A stretch of 64,000 bases of DNA from Chryseobacterium geocarposphaerae (GCF_002797535.1 NZ_PGFD01000001.1:1240001-1304000); one strand, 5' to 3'. Counted from the stretch's first letter, positions 44,718-54,222 are shown. Program-made: numbers and translations. Notes: generated from the letters alone by a model not told the origin.

Positions 44718-45866
44718 TTATTTCAATTTATAAACTTCACTAGCTGCAAGCAATACACAACCCAATCCGTAGTCTTCAAAATCCGGAACTTTGTCTATAG
44801 CTAAAGGCTGTCCGTCTTTGGGTTCTTTTCCGGTTCCCTGAACCCAACCTAGAAATCCGTTCGGCTGAACAGAATCTTTTACAATCGCGTTCCATGCCTT
44901 AATCAGAACAGGTAAATATGTTTTTTTATCAATTAAACCTTTGTTAATTCCATACGCCATTCCGTAAACAAATAAAGCCGTTCCTGTTGTTTCTTTCCCA
45001 CCAAAATTGGTTGGATCATGAAGACTTACATTCCAGAAACCATCTTCTCTCTGAAGAGGAACTAATGCTGATAAAAGATCTTTATAATCCTGTAAATATT
45101 CCTTATAATGAGGATCAGATTTTGGTGTATCTTCTAAAGTCCGGGCTAATGCAGCTACTACCCAGCCATTACCGCGGCTCCAGTAGCAGTCTTCCCCGTT
45201 AGGCTCTTTATAGGGTGGAACGAAACTTTTATCCCTCCACCAAAGCTTATCTTTTGCGTTGTACAAACCATTTCCGCCATGCTTGTATTTTGTAAAGGCA
45301 TACATTTCATAATTTCTGTCAAAATATTTTTTGTCACCCGTAATTCTTCCCAACTTTGTAAAAATAGGCATCGACATTTGCAAAGCATCAATCCACCACC
45401 AGTCATCAACCTGCTTGGTTGCAATCATACTGTCGATAGAAGCTTTTACGGCTTTAATTCTTTCAGAGTTTTTCTTCCCATCAATTTCATAAAGATCAAT
45501 ATAAGTCTGTCCACAAGCCTGATGGTCTGCATTTCGTGTATATGTTCCGCGCATCAAATCCCAGTTGTGCTTTTGCGACCAATCCATAGCATAGTTATAA
45601 TATTCTTTTTTAGGATCTACTTTGTATAAAGCTATTAATCCTTCATAATAAACAGCACGCGTCCAGAGATTACTCGGCCATACTTTTTTTCCCACAATCT
45701 CTTTTCCCGGATCGGGCCATTTGTTCATAAAATATCGATTGGCACGTTCTGCAACTTCCAAAACTTCTTTTTTATCGGGAAGAGACGTTTTTTGTTTTTG
45801 AGCGGAACACGAAGAGAAGCCTCCGATCATCATCACAAAAAGACTTGCCGTTAATAGTTTTCTCAT
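44718..45866 (-). CDS. GH105 unsaturated rhamnogalacturonyl hydrolase (lipoprotein)
   Basis: The 382-aa protein carries lipobox 'GFSSC' (Cys20). It has the (alpha/alpha)6 pattern of GH105/YteR: 'RANRYFMNKWPDP', 'LWTRAVYYEGLIALY', 'RNADHQACGQTYIDLYE' (Asp114 region) and 'QVDDWWWIDALQMSMP' (Asp160, probable catalytic acid by YteR analogy), then 'YWSRGNGWVVAALAR' and 'DFEDYGLGCVLLAASEVYKL'. It removes the unsaturated galacturonyl residue left at the non-reducing end by rhamnogalacturonan lyases, giving rhamnose-ended products. It is the third gene of the PL11-CE12-GH105 operon, 6 nt after the esterase. Confidence 0.94.
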   Translation of the reverse strand: MRKLLTASLFVMMIGGFSSCSAQKQKTSLPDKKEVLEVAERANRYFMNKWPDPGKEIVGKKVWPSNLWTRAVYYEGLIALYKVDPKKEYYNYAMDWSQKHNWDLMRGTYTRNADHQACGQTYIDLYEIDGKKNSERIKAVKASIDSMIATKQVDDWWWIDALQMSMPIFTKLGRITGDKKYFDRNYEMYAFTKYKHGGNGLYNAKDKLWWRDKSFVPPYKEPNGEDCYWSRGNGWVVAALARTLEDTPKSDPHYKEYLQDYKDLLSALVPLQREDGFWNVSLHDPTNFGGKETTGTALFVYGMAYGINKGLIDKKTYLPVLIKAWNAIVKDSVQPNGFLGWVQGTGKEPKDGQPLAIDKVPDFEDYGLGCVLLAASEVYKLK

Positions 45867-45872
45867 AATATT

Positions 45873-46649
45873 TTATTTTATATATTTTTTTAATTCACAT
45901 TTTTTCAGTTGCCTAATTCCTTTTGTTACCAACTCTGCATTTAAGATGGCTCCTTCCTTATTAGTATGCGTATGATCTTTTGGAAAGAATATTTTCACTT
46001 TCTCCGGTCCCATTTTCTGATATCTTTCTATAACCATTTCATTCAGGTCAATAAAATAGGCTCCGGTTTGCCCTGCAACTTCTTTTGCCCAAACACCGTA
46101 TTTATCTTTTTCTATTTTCCCGTCTTTGTCAAAAACATTTCTTGGAATCGGTGAAACAATAATTGGAATGGCTCCTTTTTCTTTAGCTTCATTTGCATAT
46201 TTTCTCATGTAATACCCATAAGTATACACCGTTTCGTTTACTTTCCGGATCGGATTGTATATATCTTTAGACTCTTCTCCGATACCTTTAATAGTTCCCC
46301 TTGCTCTTAAAGTATCTGCCAATTCGCCTCCGTCATTGTGGCCGAACTGCATCAACACATAATCGCCTTTTTTAATAGTCTTCATAATGGAATCCCATCT
46401 TCCTTCCGTTAAAAAAGTTCTGCTGCTTCGTCCGCCTTTTGCGTGATTCTGAATTTCAATTCTATTGGTATATAAAAACAAATCCATAAAACTTCCCCAT
46501 CCCCAAAGTGAATCCGCACCTTTTCCTGAACCGTTCTGTACTGTAGAGTCGCCGATAATATACAAAACGGGTTTGTCCTGAATCTTTTGAAATGAAACTC
46601 CTAAAAGCACAATCAATATAACAAACGGAATAATAAATTTGATTTTCAT
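45873..46649 (-). CDS. Rhamnogalacturonan acetylesterase (CE12/SGNH)
   Basis: The 258-aa exported esterase has an N-terminal hydrophobic segment (about 1-20) followed directly by the SGNH domain. Block I is 'YIIGDSTVQNG' (Ser35), then 'GWGSFMDLF' and 'NHAKGGRSSRTF', block III 'QFGHNDGGE' (Asn105), and block V 'DHTH' (Asp225, His228). This matches CE12 rhamnogalacturonan acetylesterases, which remove acetyl groups from galacturonate in RG-I so that lyases and hydrolases can act. It sits between PL11 (9 nt) and GH105 (6 nt). A second, longer homologue is at 52898-54220. Confidence 0.93.
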   Translation of the reverse strand: MKIKFIIPFVILIVLLGVSFQKIQDKPVLYIIGDSTVQNGSGKGADSLWGWGSFMDLFLYTNRIEIQNHAKGGRSSRTFLTEGRWDSIMKTIKKGDYVLMQFGHNDGGELADTLRARGTIKGIGEESKDIYNPIRKVNETVYTYGYYMRKYANEAKEKGAIPIIVSPIPRNVFDKDGKIEKDKYGVWAKEVAGQTGAYFIDLNEMVIERYQKMGPEKVKIFFPKDHTHTNKEGAILNAELVTKGIRQLKKCELKKYIK

Positions 46650-46658
46650 AAAATGATT

Positions 46659-48539
46659 TTATTTTTTGGGATTTACTATATAAATATTTGGCTTCGGAAT
46701 TTCTTTCACCGATTCATCCAGATAATAATCCGTATGTGGCGGTTGATTATATCCTACATTTTGCCATACAATACTCAAACGGTATTGTGGATTATGCATC
46801 AGAGTATACAATCGATGTTTCGTCGGAATAGTCGTACAGAAAATTCTCAATTCCTGATTATCTGAGGTTCTGTACATCACTTCTTCTCGCCAGTCTCCAA
46901 ATAAGTCGGCAACCAAAGACGGGTTTTTCTTCGTTCCGTTATTCGATTCACATTGAAACTTTTTAGCATCAAAGATGACATTTGACTTCGAGTTTTTCCA
47001 GTCCCATTTTGAAACAACAGTTCCGTCTAAAATTTCGTTTAAAAAATCACCGTCCCAATAAATTCCCATGTTACAGGCCGGACTTTTTTCATCGATTTTA
47101 TTTCCTTTAACATCGTAAAGCCCTTTCACTCCGGCTCCTGCAGCCCAACACTCCGAGCCTTCATAACGGGGATCAATATTTAAAGACAATCCCCTTCCTG
47201 GTCCCTGAAACTTACTTTTCGAACTATATTCCAATGAAGGTAATTTCCATAGTACTTTTCCTGTTTTCCCATCCCTGAAATGGGCTCCTGCATCATCAAA
47301 TCGCTCCTGAATATCAAAAATTTCCAATCCTGGATTGGATGGATCTAAATCTCCAACGTGCAACGCATCGCCGTGACCATAACCTGTACTGTTCAACACT
47401 TTTCCGTCATCATCAACCGTCATTGCACCGAAAATAATCTCATCTTTTCCGTCATTGTCAACATCGGCAATCGTTAAATTATGATTTCCTTGTCCCCGAT
47501 ATTTTCTATTTTCTTCCGAGCTTTCTGTATCAAAAAGCCAGCGAAGACTGAGTTTTTTATCTTTATAATCCCAGGCTGCAATGGCTGTTCTGGTGTAATA
47601 TCCCCTCGACATAATTACACTCGGAGTTTTTCCGTCCAAGTAAGCAACAGCACCCAAAAACCGGTCGATACGGTTTCCTTTGGCGTCGCCCCAGGTTTCG
47701 GTCATTTGTTCGTTAGTAGGATTTAAACTTCCTGCGAATCTTGGAACCTCATAATTTACCGTGTTAATTTCCGCTCCTGTTTGTCCGTCAAAAACCGTCA
47801 GATATTCCGGTCCGGAAAGTATCATCCCGTTTTCATTGACATAATTTTTGGTTGGGTCTCCGATAAACTTTCCTTTTCCGTCCTTACTTCCATCTGCAGT
47901 TTTCATTACGATTTCGGCTTTTCCGTCCTGGTCTAAATCATATACCAAAAACTGCGTATAATGCGCTCCTTCCCTGATATTTTTACCTAAATTAATTTCC
48001 CACAAAAACTGCCCATTCAGTTTATAAGCCTGAATAATCGGCGGGTCAGTCTCTCCTTTCTGACTGTTGTCGTGTGATCTTCCTGTTTGATGAAGAATAA
48101 TTTCATACTCTCCGTCGCCATCCAAATCGGCAACTGAAGCATCATTCGGAGTGTATCCAACAGGTGTTTTTAAAGGAATTGATAAATAAGGTTTTTGATT
48201 CGCCGTGTACTTGGCAAAATCTTGGTCAACGTCCTGATGTTGCGTATTTGATTTTACGAAATAAGTATAGTTTTTTCCTTTGTCAGCGGTTTTATCTAAA
48301 AAGTTTGTTTCATTGAACAATGGTTTTTCATTCAGCTTTTTGGTTTGATTATTTTCTCTGCGGTACACATCGAAATGGGTATCCTGAGCTTCTGTTCCCA
48401 GCAATCGCCAACTTATAAACACACCCGATTCTGCTGGAATAGCAACGATTCCACGCTTTAAATATTCCATTTGTCTCTGCGCTGAAAATATCTGCGAAAG
48501 AAAAATAGCGGATGTAATGAAGATATATTTGATTTTCAT
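46659..48539 (-). CDS. PL11 rhamnogalacturonan lyase
   Basis: The 626-aa secreted protein has a signal peptide (about 1-20, ending FSAQ). The N-terminal region 'MEYLKRGIVAIPAESGVFISWRLLG' is a fibronectin-like strand pattern typical of PL11. An eight-bladed propeller with calcium-binding 'DLDGDGEYEI', 'DLDQDGKAEIVMKTADG' and 'DVDNDGKDEIIFG' loops follows, and the end 'HNPQYRLSIVWQNVGYNQPPHTDYYL' is a strong family signature. It cleaves the RG-I backbone by beta-elimination, producing unsaturated oligosaccharides for GH105. It is the first gene of the three-gene operon. Confidence 0.96.
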   Translation of the reverse strand: MKIKYIFITSAIFLSQIFSAQRQMEYLKRGIVAIPAESGVFISWRLLGTEAQDTHFDVYRRENNQTKKLNEKPLFNETNFLDKTADKGKNYTYFVKSNTQHQDVDQDFAKYTANQKPYLSIPLKTPVGYTPNDASVADLDGDGEYEIILHQTGRSHDNSQKGETDPPIIQAYKLNGQFLWEINLGKNIREGAHYTQFLVYDLDQDGKAEIVMKTADGSKDGKGKFIGDPTKNYVNENGMILSGPEYLTVFDGQTGAEINTVNYEVPRFAGSLNPTNEQMTETWGDAKGNRIDRFLGAVAYLDGKTPSVIMSRGYYTRTAIAAWDYKDKKLSLRWLFDTESSEENRKYRGQGNHNLTIADVDNDGKDEIIFGAMTVDDDGKVLNSTGYGHGDALHVGDLDPSNPGLEIFDIQERFDDAGAHFRDGKTGKVLWKLPSLEYSSKSKFQGPGRGLSLNIDPRYEGSECWAAGAGVKGLYDVKGNKIDEKSPACNMGIYWDGDFLNEILDGTVVSKWDWKNSKSNVIFDAKKFQCESNNGTKKNPSLVADLFGDWREEVMYRTSDNQELRIFCTTIPTKHRLYTLMHNPQYRLSIVWQNVGYNQPPHTDYYLDESVKEIPKPNIYIVNPKK

Positions 48540-48610
48540 ATATAAAATTTATTTATAAAGGTCATATGGAATCACTGAACAGCGATTTCATAAATCTTTT
48601 GCTTTTATAA

Positions 48611-48856
48611 GTTTTGGCTAAAGCCTAATTTGAAACCTCATTTTTTAACCGGGCTAAAGCCCGTTCCTATTGATTTTAATTTCTTGTCAAGGTTTTGAAT
48701 CTTGACAAGGATTTTTGCATTGAATCTATCTCTTTCTATTTCATTTGGAATTGATAATCTTGTTCTCAATTCTCGCAGCCCGACTTGAGCGGAAATCCTT
48801 TTTGTGGAGCAAAGCGGAACAAAAAGATTGGGAGTGGAAGGCGGATTAAGCTGCCC
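48611..48856. repeat. Mosaic of intergenic repeats upstream of PL11
   Basis: This gap contains GGGCTAAAGCCC (48651-48662) with a TTTTGGCTAAAGCC partner at 48613, as at 31019-31071. It also has a CTTGTCAAGG.../CTTGACAAG hairpin (48683-48709) and a segment at about 48776-48856 with arms CTTTTTGT/ACAAAAAG. That last segment is of a style I associate with dispersed Flavobacteriia repeats. No gene is supported here. Confidence 0.6.
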
Positions 48857-48878
48857 CAAATAATTCTAACCATACAAC

Positions 48879-48900
48879 TTCAATCGATTGCACAAATTTG
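48879..48900 (-). promoter_or_regulatory. Candidate operator between the DUF4350 and PL11 genes
   Basis: The plus strand reads TTCAATCGATTGCACAAATT. On the minus strand TGCAATCGATTGAA matches the 21400 and 30129 sites, and both share the flanking AAATT. It lies just after the DUF4350 stop and about 340 nt before the PL11 start. Confidence 0.55.
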
Positions 48901-48901
48901 A

Positions 48902-49705
48902 TTATTTTAGGGAAGCCTGCTTCAGCAACCATTTTACCCATTCTTCAGTTCCCTGATAATTGGTGAAATCTGCAGGAAGTTTTTTGCCGTCGATGTATTC
49001 GTTATAGCACCAAGGATCACCCAATGCGAAAACGGTTCCTTTACCGACTTTTGCAATCGCTCCGATATTTTTACCTTCTGCCGTTAAAATGGCTTTAGCA
49101 GGCGATTTTACATCCATCGAACTCACTTCTTTCATATATAATTTTTGCTCGGAGAAAATCTCGTTTCCGGCCGGAACCATTACTTTCCCCTGCTCAAATT
49201 CTCTTTTCTGAACACGGTTATAGCTGTCATCATTGAAATGAATCCCGAATTCTCCGGCAAGTTTGTTGAAATGTTCAAACTCAGAATTGCCGTTGTCGTT
49301 GCTCATCAAAACCAAAACACCACCTTTTTTCACCCAATCAACAAGATTTTTGATGGTATTGGCATCAATGAGATTTGCTTTTCCTCCGTAAGCTTCTTTG
49401 TCGATATCAGGATCAACGATGATGTAAATATTAGCATTTTTCAAATCATTTTTTGAAGGAGCCGTTGTCAGAGTACTGATTTCTGCACCTTGTTTTTGAA
49501 AGATTTCGCCCAGCAAAGAAAATCCTCCGTTGGAAGTGTCGTTCCACGTGTAATGCCAAGATTCCAGAACTTTGGTTTCTTTATTTTCATTTTTTTCGCT
49601 GTTGAAAAAGTTATCTAAAACGACTTTCGGTTTGTTTTGGGCATTGGAAAATCCGAATGTGAGAAGTGTTCCTAATACTAATGTTTTTACGATATTCTGC
49701 TTCAT
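48902..49705 (-). CDS. Stand-alone DUF4350-type exported protein
   Basis: The 267-aa protein has a signal peptide (about 1-22, ending FSNAQ). The fold resembles a glutamine-amidotransferase/ThuA-like alpha/beta domain: 'VVLDNFFNSE', 'GGFSLLGEIFQKQGAEISTL', 'NIYIIVDPDIDKEA', 'NLVDWVKKGGVLVLMSND' and 'GTVFALGDPWCYNEYID'. Such DUF4350 domains are often fused to GH105/GH88 enzymes in Bacteroidota pectin loci. Here the domain is a separate gene in the same locus. No catalytic activity is established and the usual amidotransferase Cys is not evident. It sits between GH106 (140 nt) and PL11. Confidence 0.78.
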   Translation of the reverse strand: MKQNIVKTLVLGTLLTFGFSNAQNKPKVVLDNFFNSEKNENKETKVLESWHYTWNDTSNGGFSLLGEIFQKQGAEISTLTTAPSKNDLKNANIYIIVDPDIDKEAYGGKANLIDANTIKNLVDWVKKGGVLVLMSNDNGNSEFEHFNKLAGEFGIHFNDDSYNRVQKREFEQGKVMVPAGNEIFSEQKLYMKEVSSMDVKSPAKAILTAEGKNIGAIAKVGKGTVFALGDPWCYNEYIDGKKLPADFTNYQGTEEWVKWLLKQASLK

Positions 49706-49737
49706 ATCTATTTATTTTAAATTATTTGTTGGTTTTT

Positions 49738-49800
49738 CGCAAAGACGCAAGTTAATGAGAAAAATACTTTTTTAAGGCGCAAAGATTTTATCTTCGATAA
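49738..49800. repeat. GCAAAGACGCAAG-type intergenic repeat fragment
   Basis: CGCAAAGACGCAAG and GGCGCAAAGATTTTATC, with a small TTTTATC/GATAAAA hairpin, lie between GH106 and DUF4350. ACGCAAAGATTT also forms the ends of the inverted repeat at 30851-31003. Confidence 0.5.
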
Positions 49801-49845
49801 AATTATTTTGTCACTTTTTCAACAAATAATGTTTCATTTTTTAAT

Positions 49846-52617
49846 TTATTTTGAATAATGAATTGGAATTAATTGAATTTCGCCATCTAAACCTGAAGGT
49901 TGTACTTTCCAGTTGGAAGCGTCAAACGGCTTATAATCAATGTTGACAAAATTAATTTCGTGGTAATTTCGCCATTGGATTTTATTCTGGTCCATATAAC
50001 GGATTCGGTTGGCCATCAGGTTGGAAACCTCAATCTGAATGGTATTTTTTCCTTTTTTCAAATATTTTCCGACGTTGATTTCAAACGGTAGACTCCAGAC
50101 AATTCCTGCATCTTGTCCGTTGATGATGACTTTTGCACTTTCATACAATTTATCAAATTTCAGTACAAAATCGTCTGCCTTTTTATTTAATTTAAACGAA
50201 GTGGTGTAAACTCCGGTTCCTGAAAAACTCTGCGTTGAAGAATCTTCAGTAAAGTTAGTCCAAGGTCGAAGTTGGTCTAATTTTTTTGATTTCGGAAGTT
50301 CGGGACCGCCATCTTTGAAAGTAAGTTGCCAAGGCTGATTTAAAACAATCGGAGTATCTGTTTTTTCAATATATTTCCATTTTGAAATTGAATTATCCGG
50401 AGTTTCTGAAACTTTTAAAATTAATGATTCTCCTGATTTCAGTTGAACTTTAACTGAATTATTCTGAATTTCAGCAACACCAAAATCTCCGTTTTCAGGA
50501 ATCATTAAAGCAATCTGTTTTCCGATAAAATTCAATGGAATATTTTGATTGATTTCTTTTGACGTGTGATTGACTATGTAATAATATTTTCCACCGTCGA
50601 ACTTTCTTCTGACGAATTTCAATCCTGTATCCGTCAGTTTTTCTCTTTCAACTTTTAAATATTCCAACGCTTTTTCAACATCAGAACTCAACACAATTTT
50701 TCCTTTTCCGAATGTGGCTGATTTTAAATTTCTGTCTTGCTGAAAAGGAATTTTTGCCCATAAAGATTGTAATTCGTTTCTTCTTTTTTCAAATTCAAAA
50801 AATCCCGGAACGTCTTTTGGCTCGCTTTGAAAAATTACAGAAGCTCCATTTTGAGCCAAGTTTAAAATGTTTTTTAACGTTGATTCTGAAAAATAATTCA
50901 GTTGAGGAATAATCAAAACTTTGTAAGAACCACCATTTTTAGAAACCTGAATATTCTGATTTTCAAACTTCGCTTCACCAATCATTTTATCCGAAATCAT
51001 ATCCAGAGAATACCCGGATTTTCCTAATTTCTCAATGTTTTCATAAAATACAGTCGGATGCAGCCATTTTTCAATATTATGAATTTTGAAAGCCATATCC
51101 TTTCCTTTCGGATTTGCCCATTGGTCGTAAACCGGCCAATACATCAGGATTTCATTATCCGATTTTCCACTTTGTAAAACAGATTGTGTTCTTTCGATGT
51201 AAGAATTTAAGCCTTTAATATTCGGCCACAAAGAATTTTCAGGAACAAAATTCGTCGAAGCATAAAACAGCCAACCCGGAAACTGAACATCAGCCGGCGT
51301 ATACGTCGTTCCGTGATAAAAAATATGGTTGATTCCTGAGAGAAAAATCTGTTCAGCTTCAGGTTTTACCTGCGACCAGGACGTTTTAAAATGTTCCGTC
51401 AACCAAGTAAAAGATTCGTTGGAAATCAAAGGTTTTCCGGTAATATTGGCTGCCGAAGAAGCAAATTTCAACATATTGATATCGGGAACTTCCTTTGTAT
51501 TGATATCTTCCAGATTTCTTCTTAAACCCTGAATATCGAATTTTGTACTTCCGAAAGTTTCAGATTCAGGAATATCGACTGCAGCGTATAAATCAAGCAA
51601 ATTCCCCGGCGAACCGTGTGCCTGATTGGTATTTTTTGAATTTTTGGAATGCGCCCAATTGGTGAAATTTTCAGTAAAATTATGTAGAATCAGTTCGTTC
51701 ATTGTTTCACGATAATCGGATTTTATTCTTCCTGCCATCTCACTTTCATTATCCTCTACCAAATATTTGATGTAAGGAACTAAATCGTAACCTCTTCTTT
51801 TCTTAAATTGTTCTTTAAAATCGGCAGTCCAGTCGGCGCCGTAAACCTCATAACTGTCATTGAAAAACGAACGGATTCCATAATTTGAATTTCCAAAAGC
51901 TTTGTCGAAAGTTTTCAGATAATCTTTCGTCGCGTCGGGAGAAAAATGGTCTAACGTATAGCCATCGCCACCCGGAGCGGCACGTTTTACTTTCTGTAAC
52001 GTTTTGCCAACAAAAACTGCATAAATTGTCCATTTTCCAGAGGTTGGTTTCCAGTTTAAAGTTCCGTCTTGAGTCACTTTATCTGTTAAAACTACCGCTT
52101 CATTTTTTTCATTATAAGCGGTAACGATATCAAGTTTTGTGTTTTTTAAATTCTTCTGCTTTTCGTCTTTTAAAACAATCTTTTCAGAGAACTTTTCGTT
52201 CTGTTGAATTTCGTAAGTCTGAACAATCATTTTCGTTGCAGCATCATTTTCATCAACCTGCGGTCCGCCAATTGGCCAGCCTGTTCCAACTGCCATATCA
52301 ACACCCATTTTCAGACTTTTCGCTTTATTTGTCGTGAACTGCAACATTTTCATCCATTCCGGAGAAAGATAATTGATGTATTTATTTTCAAACCCTTTTG
52401 CGCCATAAATCGGGACAATTTCTACTCCACCGAAACCTGCCTTGGAAAGGGTTGTCAATTGCTTGTCTAAACCTTTTTCGTCAACGGCACTTCCCATCCA
52501 CCACCAACGCGTCCACGGTTGAGCGGTATTGGTCGCTTTTGGCCACGGATTTTGTGCGGAAAGATTTCCGAAGACAAAACAGATGACACTGAGTTTTATG
52601 ATATTTTTAAATTTCAT
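49846..52617 (-). CDS. GH106 alpha-L-rhamnosidase
   Basis: The 923-aa exported enzyme has a signal peptide (1-21, ending LSAQ) followed by 'PWTRWWWMGSAVDEKGLDKQL' and 'GFGGVEIVPIYG', the standard GH106 opening. It continues with 'MGVDMAVGTGWPIGGP', 'FFNDSYEVYGADWT', 'QAHGSPGNLLDLYAAVDIPESET' (Glu candidates), 'LISNESFTWLTEHF' and 'FYHGTTYTP'. The C-terminal beta-sandwich 'YTTSFKLNKKADDFVLKFDKLYESAKVIINGQDAGIVW' completes the architecture. GH106 releases L-rhamnose from RG-I fragments, providing the substrate for RhaT. It is separated from the upstream esterase gene by a 280-nt repeat-bearing gap. Confidence 0.96.
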   Translation of the reverse strand: MKFKNIIKLSVICFVFGNLSAQNPWPKATNTAQPWTRWWWMGSAVDEKGLDKQLTTLSKAGFGGVEIVPIYGAKGFENKYINYLSPEWMKMLQFTTNKAKSLKMGVDMAVGTGWPIGGPQVDENDAATKMIVQTYEIQQNEKFSEKIVLKDEKQKNLKNTKLDIVTAYNEKNEAVVLTDKVTQDGTLNWKPTSGKWTIYAVFVGKTLQKVKRAAPGGDGYTLDHFSPDATKDYLKTFDKAFGNSNYGIRSFFNDSYEVYGADWTADFKEQFKKRRGYDLVPYIKYLVEDNESEMAGRIKSDYRETMNELILHNFTENFTNWAHSKNSKNTNQAHGSPGNLLDLYAAVDIPESETFGSTKFDIQGLRRNLEDINTKEVPDINMLKFASSAANITGKPLISNESFTWLTEHFKTSWSQVKPEAEQIFLSGINHIFYHGTTYTPADVQFPGWLFYASTNFVPENSLWPNIKGLNSYIERTQSVLQSGKSDNEILMYWPVYDQWANPKGKDMAFKIHNIEKWLHPTVFYENIEKLGKSGYSLDMISDKMIGEAKFENQNIQVSKNGGSYKVLIIPQLNYFSESTLKNILNLAQNGASVIFQSEPKDVPGFFEFEKRRNELQSLWAKIPFQQDRNLKSATFGKGKIVLSSDVEKALEYLKVEREKLTDTGLKFVRRKFDGGKYYYIVNHTSKEINQNIPLNFIGKQIALMIPENGDFGVAEIQNNSVKVQLKSGESLILKVSETPDNSISKWKYIEKTDTPIVLNQPWQLTFKDGGPELPKSKKLDQLRPWTNFTEDSSTQSFSGTGVYTTSFKLNKKADDFVLKFDKLYESAKVIINGQDAGIVWSLPFEINVGKYLKKGKNTIQIEVSNLMANRIRYMDQNKIQWRNYHEINFVNIDYKPFDASNWKVQPSGLDGEIQLIPIHYSK

Positions 52618-52648
52618 TTTTTACTTTTTATTTTAACCACGCTTTAAA

Positions 52649-52668
52649 TTAACCACAAAAGTCACAAA
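52649..52668. repeat. CCACAAAAGTCACAAAAG repeat arm
   Basis: A single arm related to the ends of the inverted-repeat element at 35262-35432, in the gap between GH106 and the second esterase. Confidence 0.5.
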
Positions 52669-52772
52669 AGATTTTGGCACACTAGTTATTCTAAGTTTGT
52701 GATTCTACTTTTCAAAAGAACACTTAAGTTTTGAAAACATTGGTTTTCTTTTTTAAACCTTTGCTTTAGGCG

Positions 52773-52872
52773 TTTGTCATTTCGAGGAACGAGAAATCTG
52801 TTTATAGATAGATTATTCACTCCACTTCAGAACTTCGTTCGTTGACCTTCAGTCAATGTTCTGAATGACAAG
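52773..52872. repeat. Palindromic intergenic repeat, copy 3 (with insertion)
   Basis: TTTGTCATTTCGAGGAACGA at the left and 'CTGAATGACAAG' at the right match the 7249 and 26532 copies. The right part contains extra sequence including GAACTTCGTTCGTTGACC. It lies just after the stop of the esterase at 52898. Confidence 0.7.
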
Positions 52873-52897
52873 CTGCATATTATTGCTCACAAAAATT

Positions 52898-54220
52898 TTA
52901 ATTTCCATCAGGTTTTAAAGATTCCATAAAAACAGATTCAGGCCAATGGAATTTTTCAACATCATCGGGTTTATTGGGGTTAAAATTTTTATAATTCTTT
53001 GAAATGTATTTTTTTAAAGGCAAATTTTGGTCAATGATGGATTTTACGACACATTTTGCCAACTCATAAGCTCCGTAAGGATTGAAATGCGTATCGTCTG
53101 CCAAAGCATTCGGTTGATTGGGATAAGCGTTTGCGGGATAATAGACAAATGCTTTCTTCGCTACCTCCGGTCCCATTGCCTCAAACAATGTTTTGCTTAA
53201 TGCATTTAAATCAATCAAATTCACTTTTTCTTCTTTTGCAATTTCTCTCATTGCGTCAGGAAAATCATCTAAAGTGTTGACAATTTTATTATTGTCATCA
53301 AAAACTCTGCGGTTCATCGAAGTGACCAAAACCGGAATTGCGCCTAATTGTCTGGTTTTTTGAATCCATTCTTTTAATCTTTTTCTGTAACCCGATTTTG
53401 TGCTGTTTCCCGCTTTTTGGTCGTTGTGACCGAATTGAATGAAGAGATAATCTCCTGATTTTATTTTATTCCAGATTTTATCGATTCTATGGCGGTCTTC
53501 AAAGGCTTTTAAGGTTTCTCCGCTTTCGGCATAGTTCGCAATTACTATTTCATTTGGAATAAAAAAATACGGCAACATCTGTCCCCAAGAAGCCCACGGC
53601 TCGTATTGCGCATCAACAACCGTCGAATCTCCCGTTAAATAAATGGTTTTCGCCGTTTTGTTCGGTTGAATAATTATTGAGCATACCTTCGGAGCTTTAT
53701 CGTTAAACTCAATCGTCAGCAAATTGTCCCAATGCAAATATTTTGTCTCTCTAGGTTTTAATTTTACAATTCCGATTTTTTCGCCGTTTTGATTTCTGAT
53801 AATGCTGTCTTTTACGTGAACAGAAATTTGTTTTTCAACAATTTCGCCCTGTTTTGTTTTGATATCATTCAACATCAATCGGCGGTTTTCTACACGAACT
53901 GTTGTTTCCGAAGTTCCTTTTGTATCACCTAAATTCAGTCGAATATCATAATTTCCTTCCGGAATTGCGACCGAAAAATAGAAAGGTTTGTCGCTGGTGA
54001 TAAAATCTCCTGTCAAAGCATTCCCGCCGTTGTCAACAGATTTTAAACCGGAAATGTCCATAAATCCGTAACCTACCTTTCTATCAAATTTTGAAGTCGA
54101 AGTAATGGGAATAAAACCCTTTTCCACTCTATTTCCACCAAAATCAAATTTGAAACTGGTTTGCTGTCCAAAATAAAAAGAACAGATGCATAACACTAAA
54201 AATGAAACTATTTTCCTCAT
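52898..54220 (-). CDS. Two-domain SGNH esterase, rhamnogalacturonan acetylesterase-like
   Basis: The 440-aa protein has a signal peptide (about 1-19, ending YFGQ). The N-terminal beta-sandwich (about 20-185) has 'FKFDFGGNRVEKGFIPI' and 'FYFSVAIPEGNYDIRLNLG', a galactose-binding-like module. The SGNH domain has 'LTGDSTVVDAQYEPWASWGQMLPYFF' (Ser at about 198), 'QFGHNDQKAG' and 'ADDTHFNPYGA' (His about 376). It is CE12-like and longer than the esterase at 45873-46649, and may act on differently placed acetyl groups. It is 2 nt after the GH2 gene, as the last gene of the GH28-GH2-esterase operon. Confidence 0.9.
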   Translation of the reverse strand: MRKIVSFLVLCICSFYFGQQTSFKFDFGGNRVEKGFIPITSTSKFDRKVGYGFMDISGLKSVDNGGNALTGDFITSDKPFYFSVAIPEGNYDIRLNLGDTKGTSETTVRVENRRLMLNDIKTKQGEIVEKQISVHVKDSIIRNQNGEKIGIVKLKPRETKYLHWDNLLTIEFNDKAPKVCSIIIQPNKTAKTIYLTGDSTVVDAQYEPWASWGQMLPYFFIPNEIVIANYAESGETLKAFEDRHRIDKIWNKIKSGDYLFIQFGHNDQKAGNSTKSGYRKRLKEWIQKTRQLGAIPVLVTSMNRRVFDDNNKIVNTLDDFPDAMREIAKEEKVNLIDLNALSKTLFEAMGPEVAKKAFVYYPANAYPNQPNALADDTHFNPYGAYELAKCVVKSIIDQNLPLKKYISKNYKNFNPNKPDDVEKFHWPESVFMESLKPDGN

Positions 54221-54222
54221 TA

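Noticed and set aside
48638..48859. Minus-strand 73-codon open frame between DUF4350 and PL11
   Set aside because: It lies entirely over intergenic repeats (GGGCTAAAGCCC and related hairpins). The translation shows no protein-like pattern.
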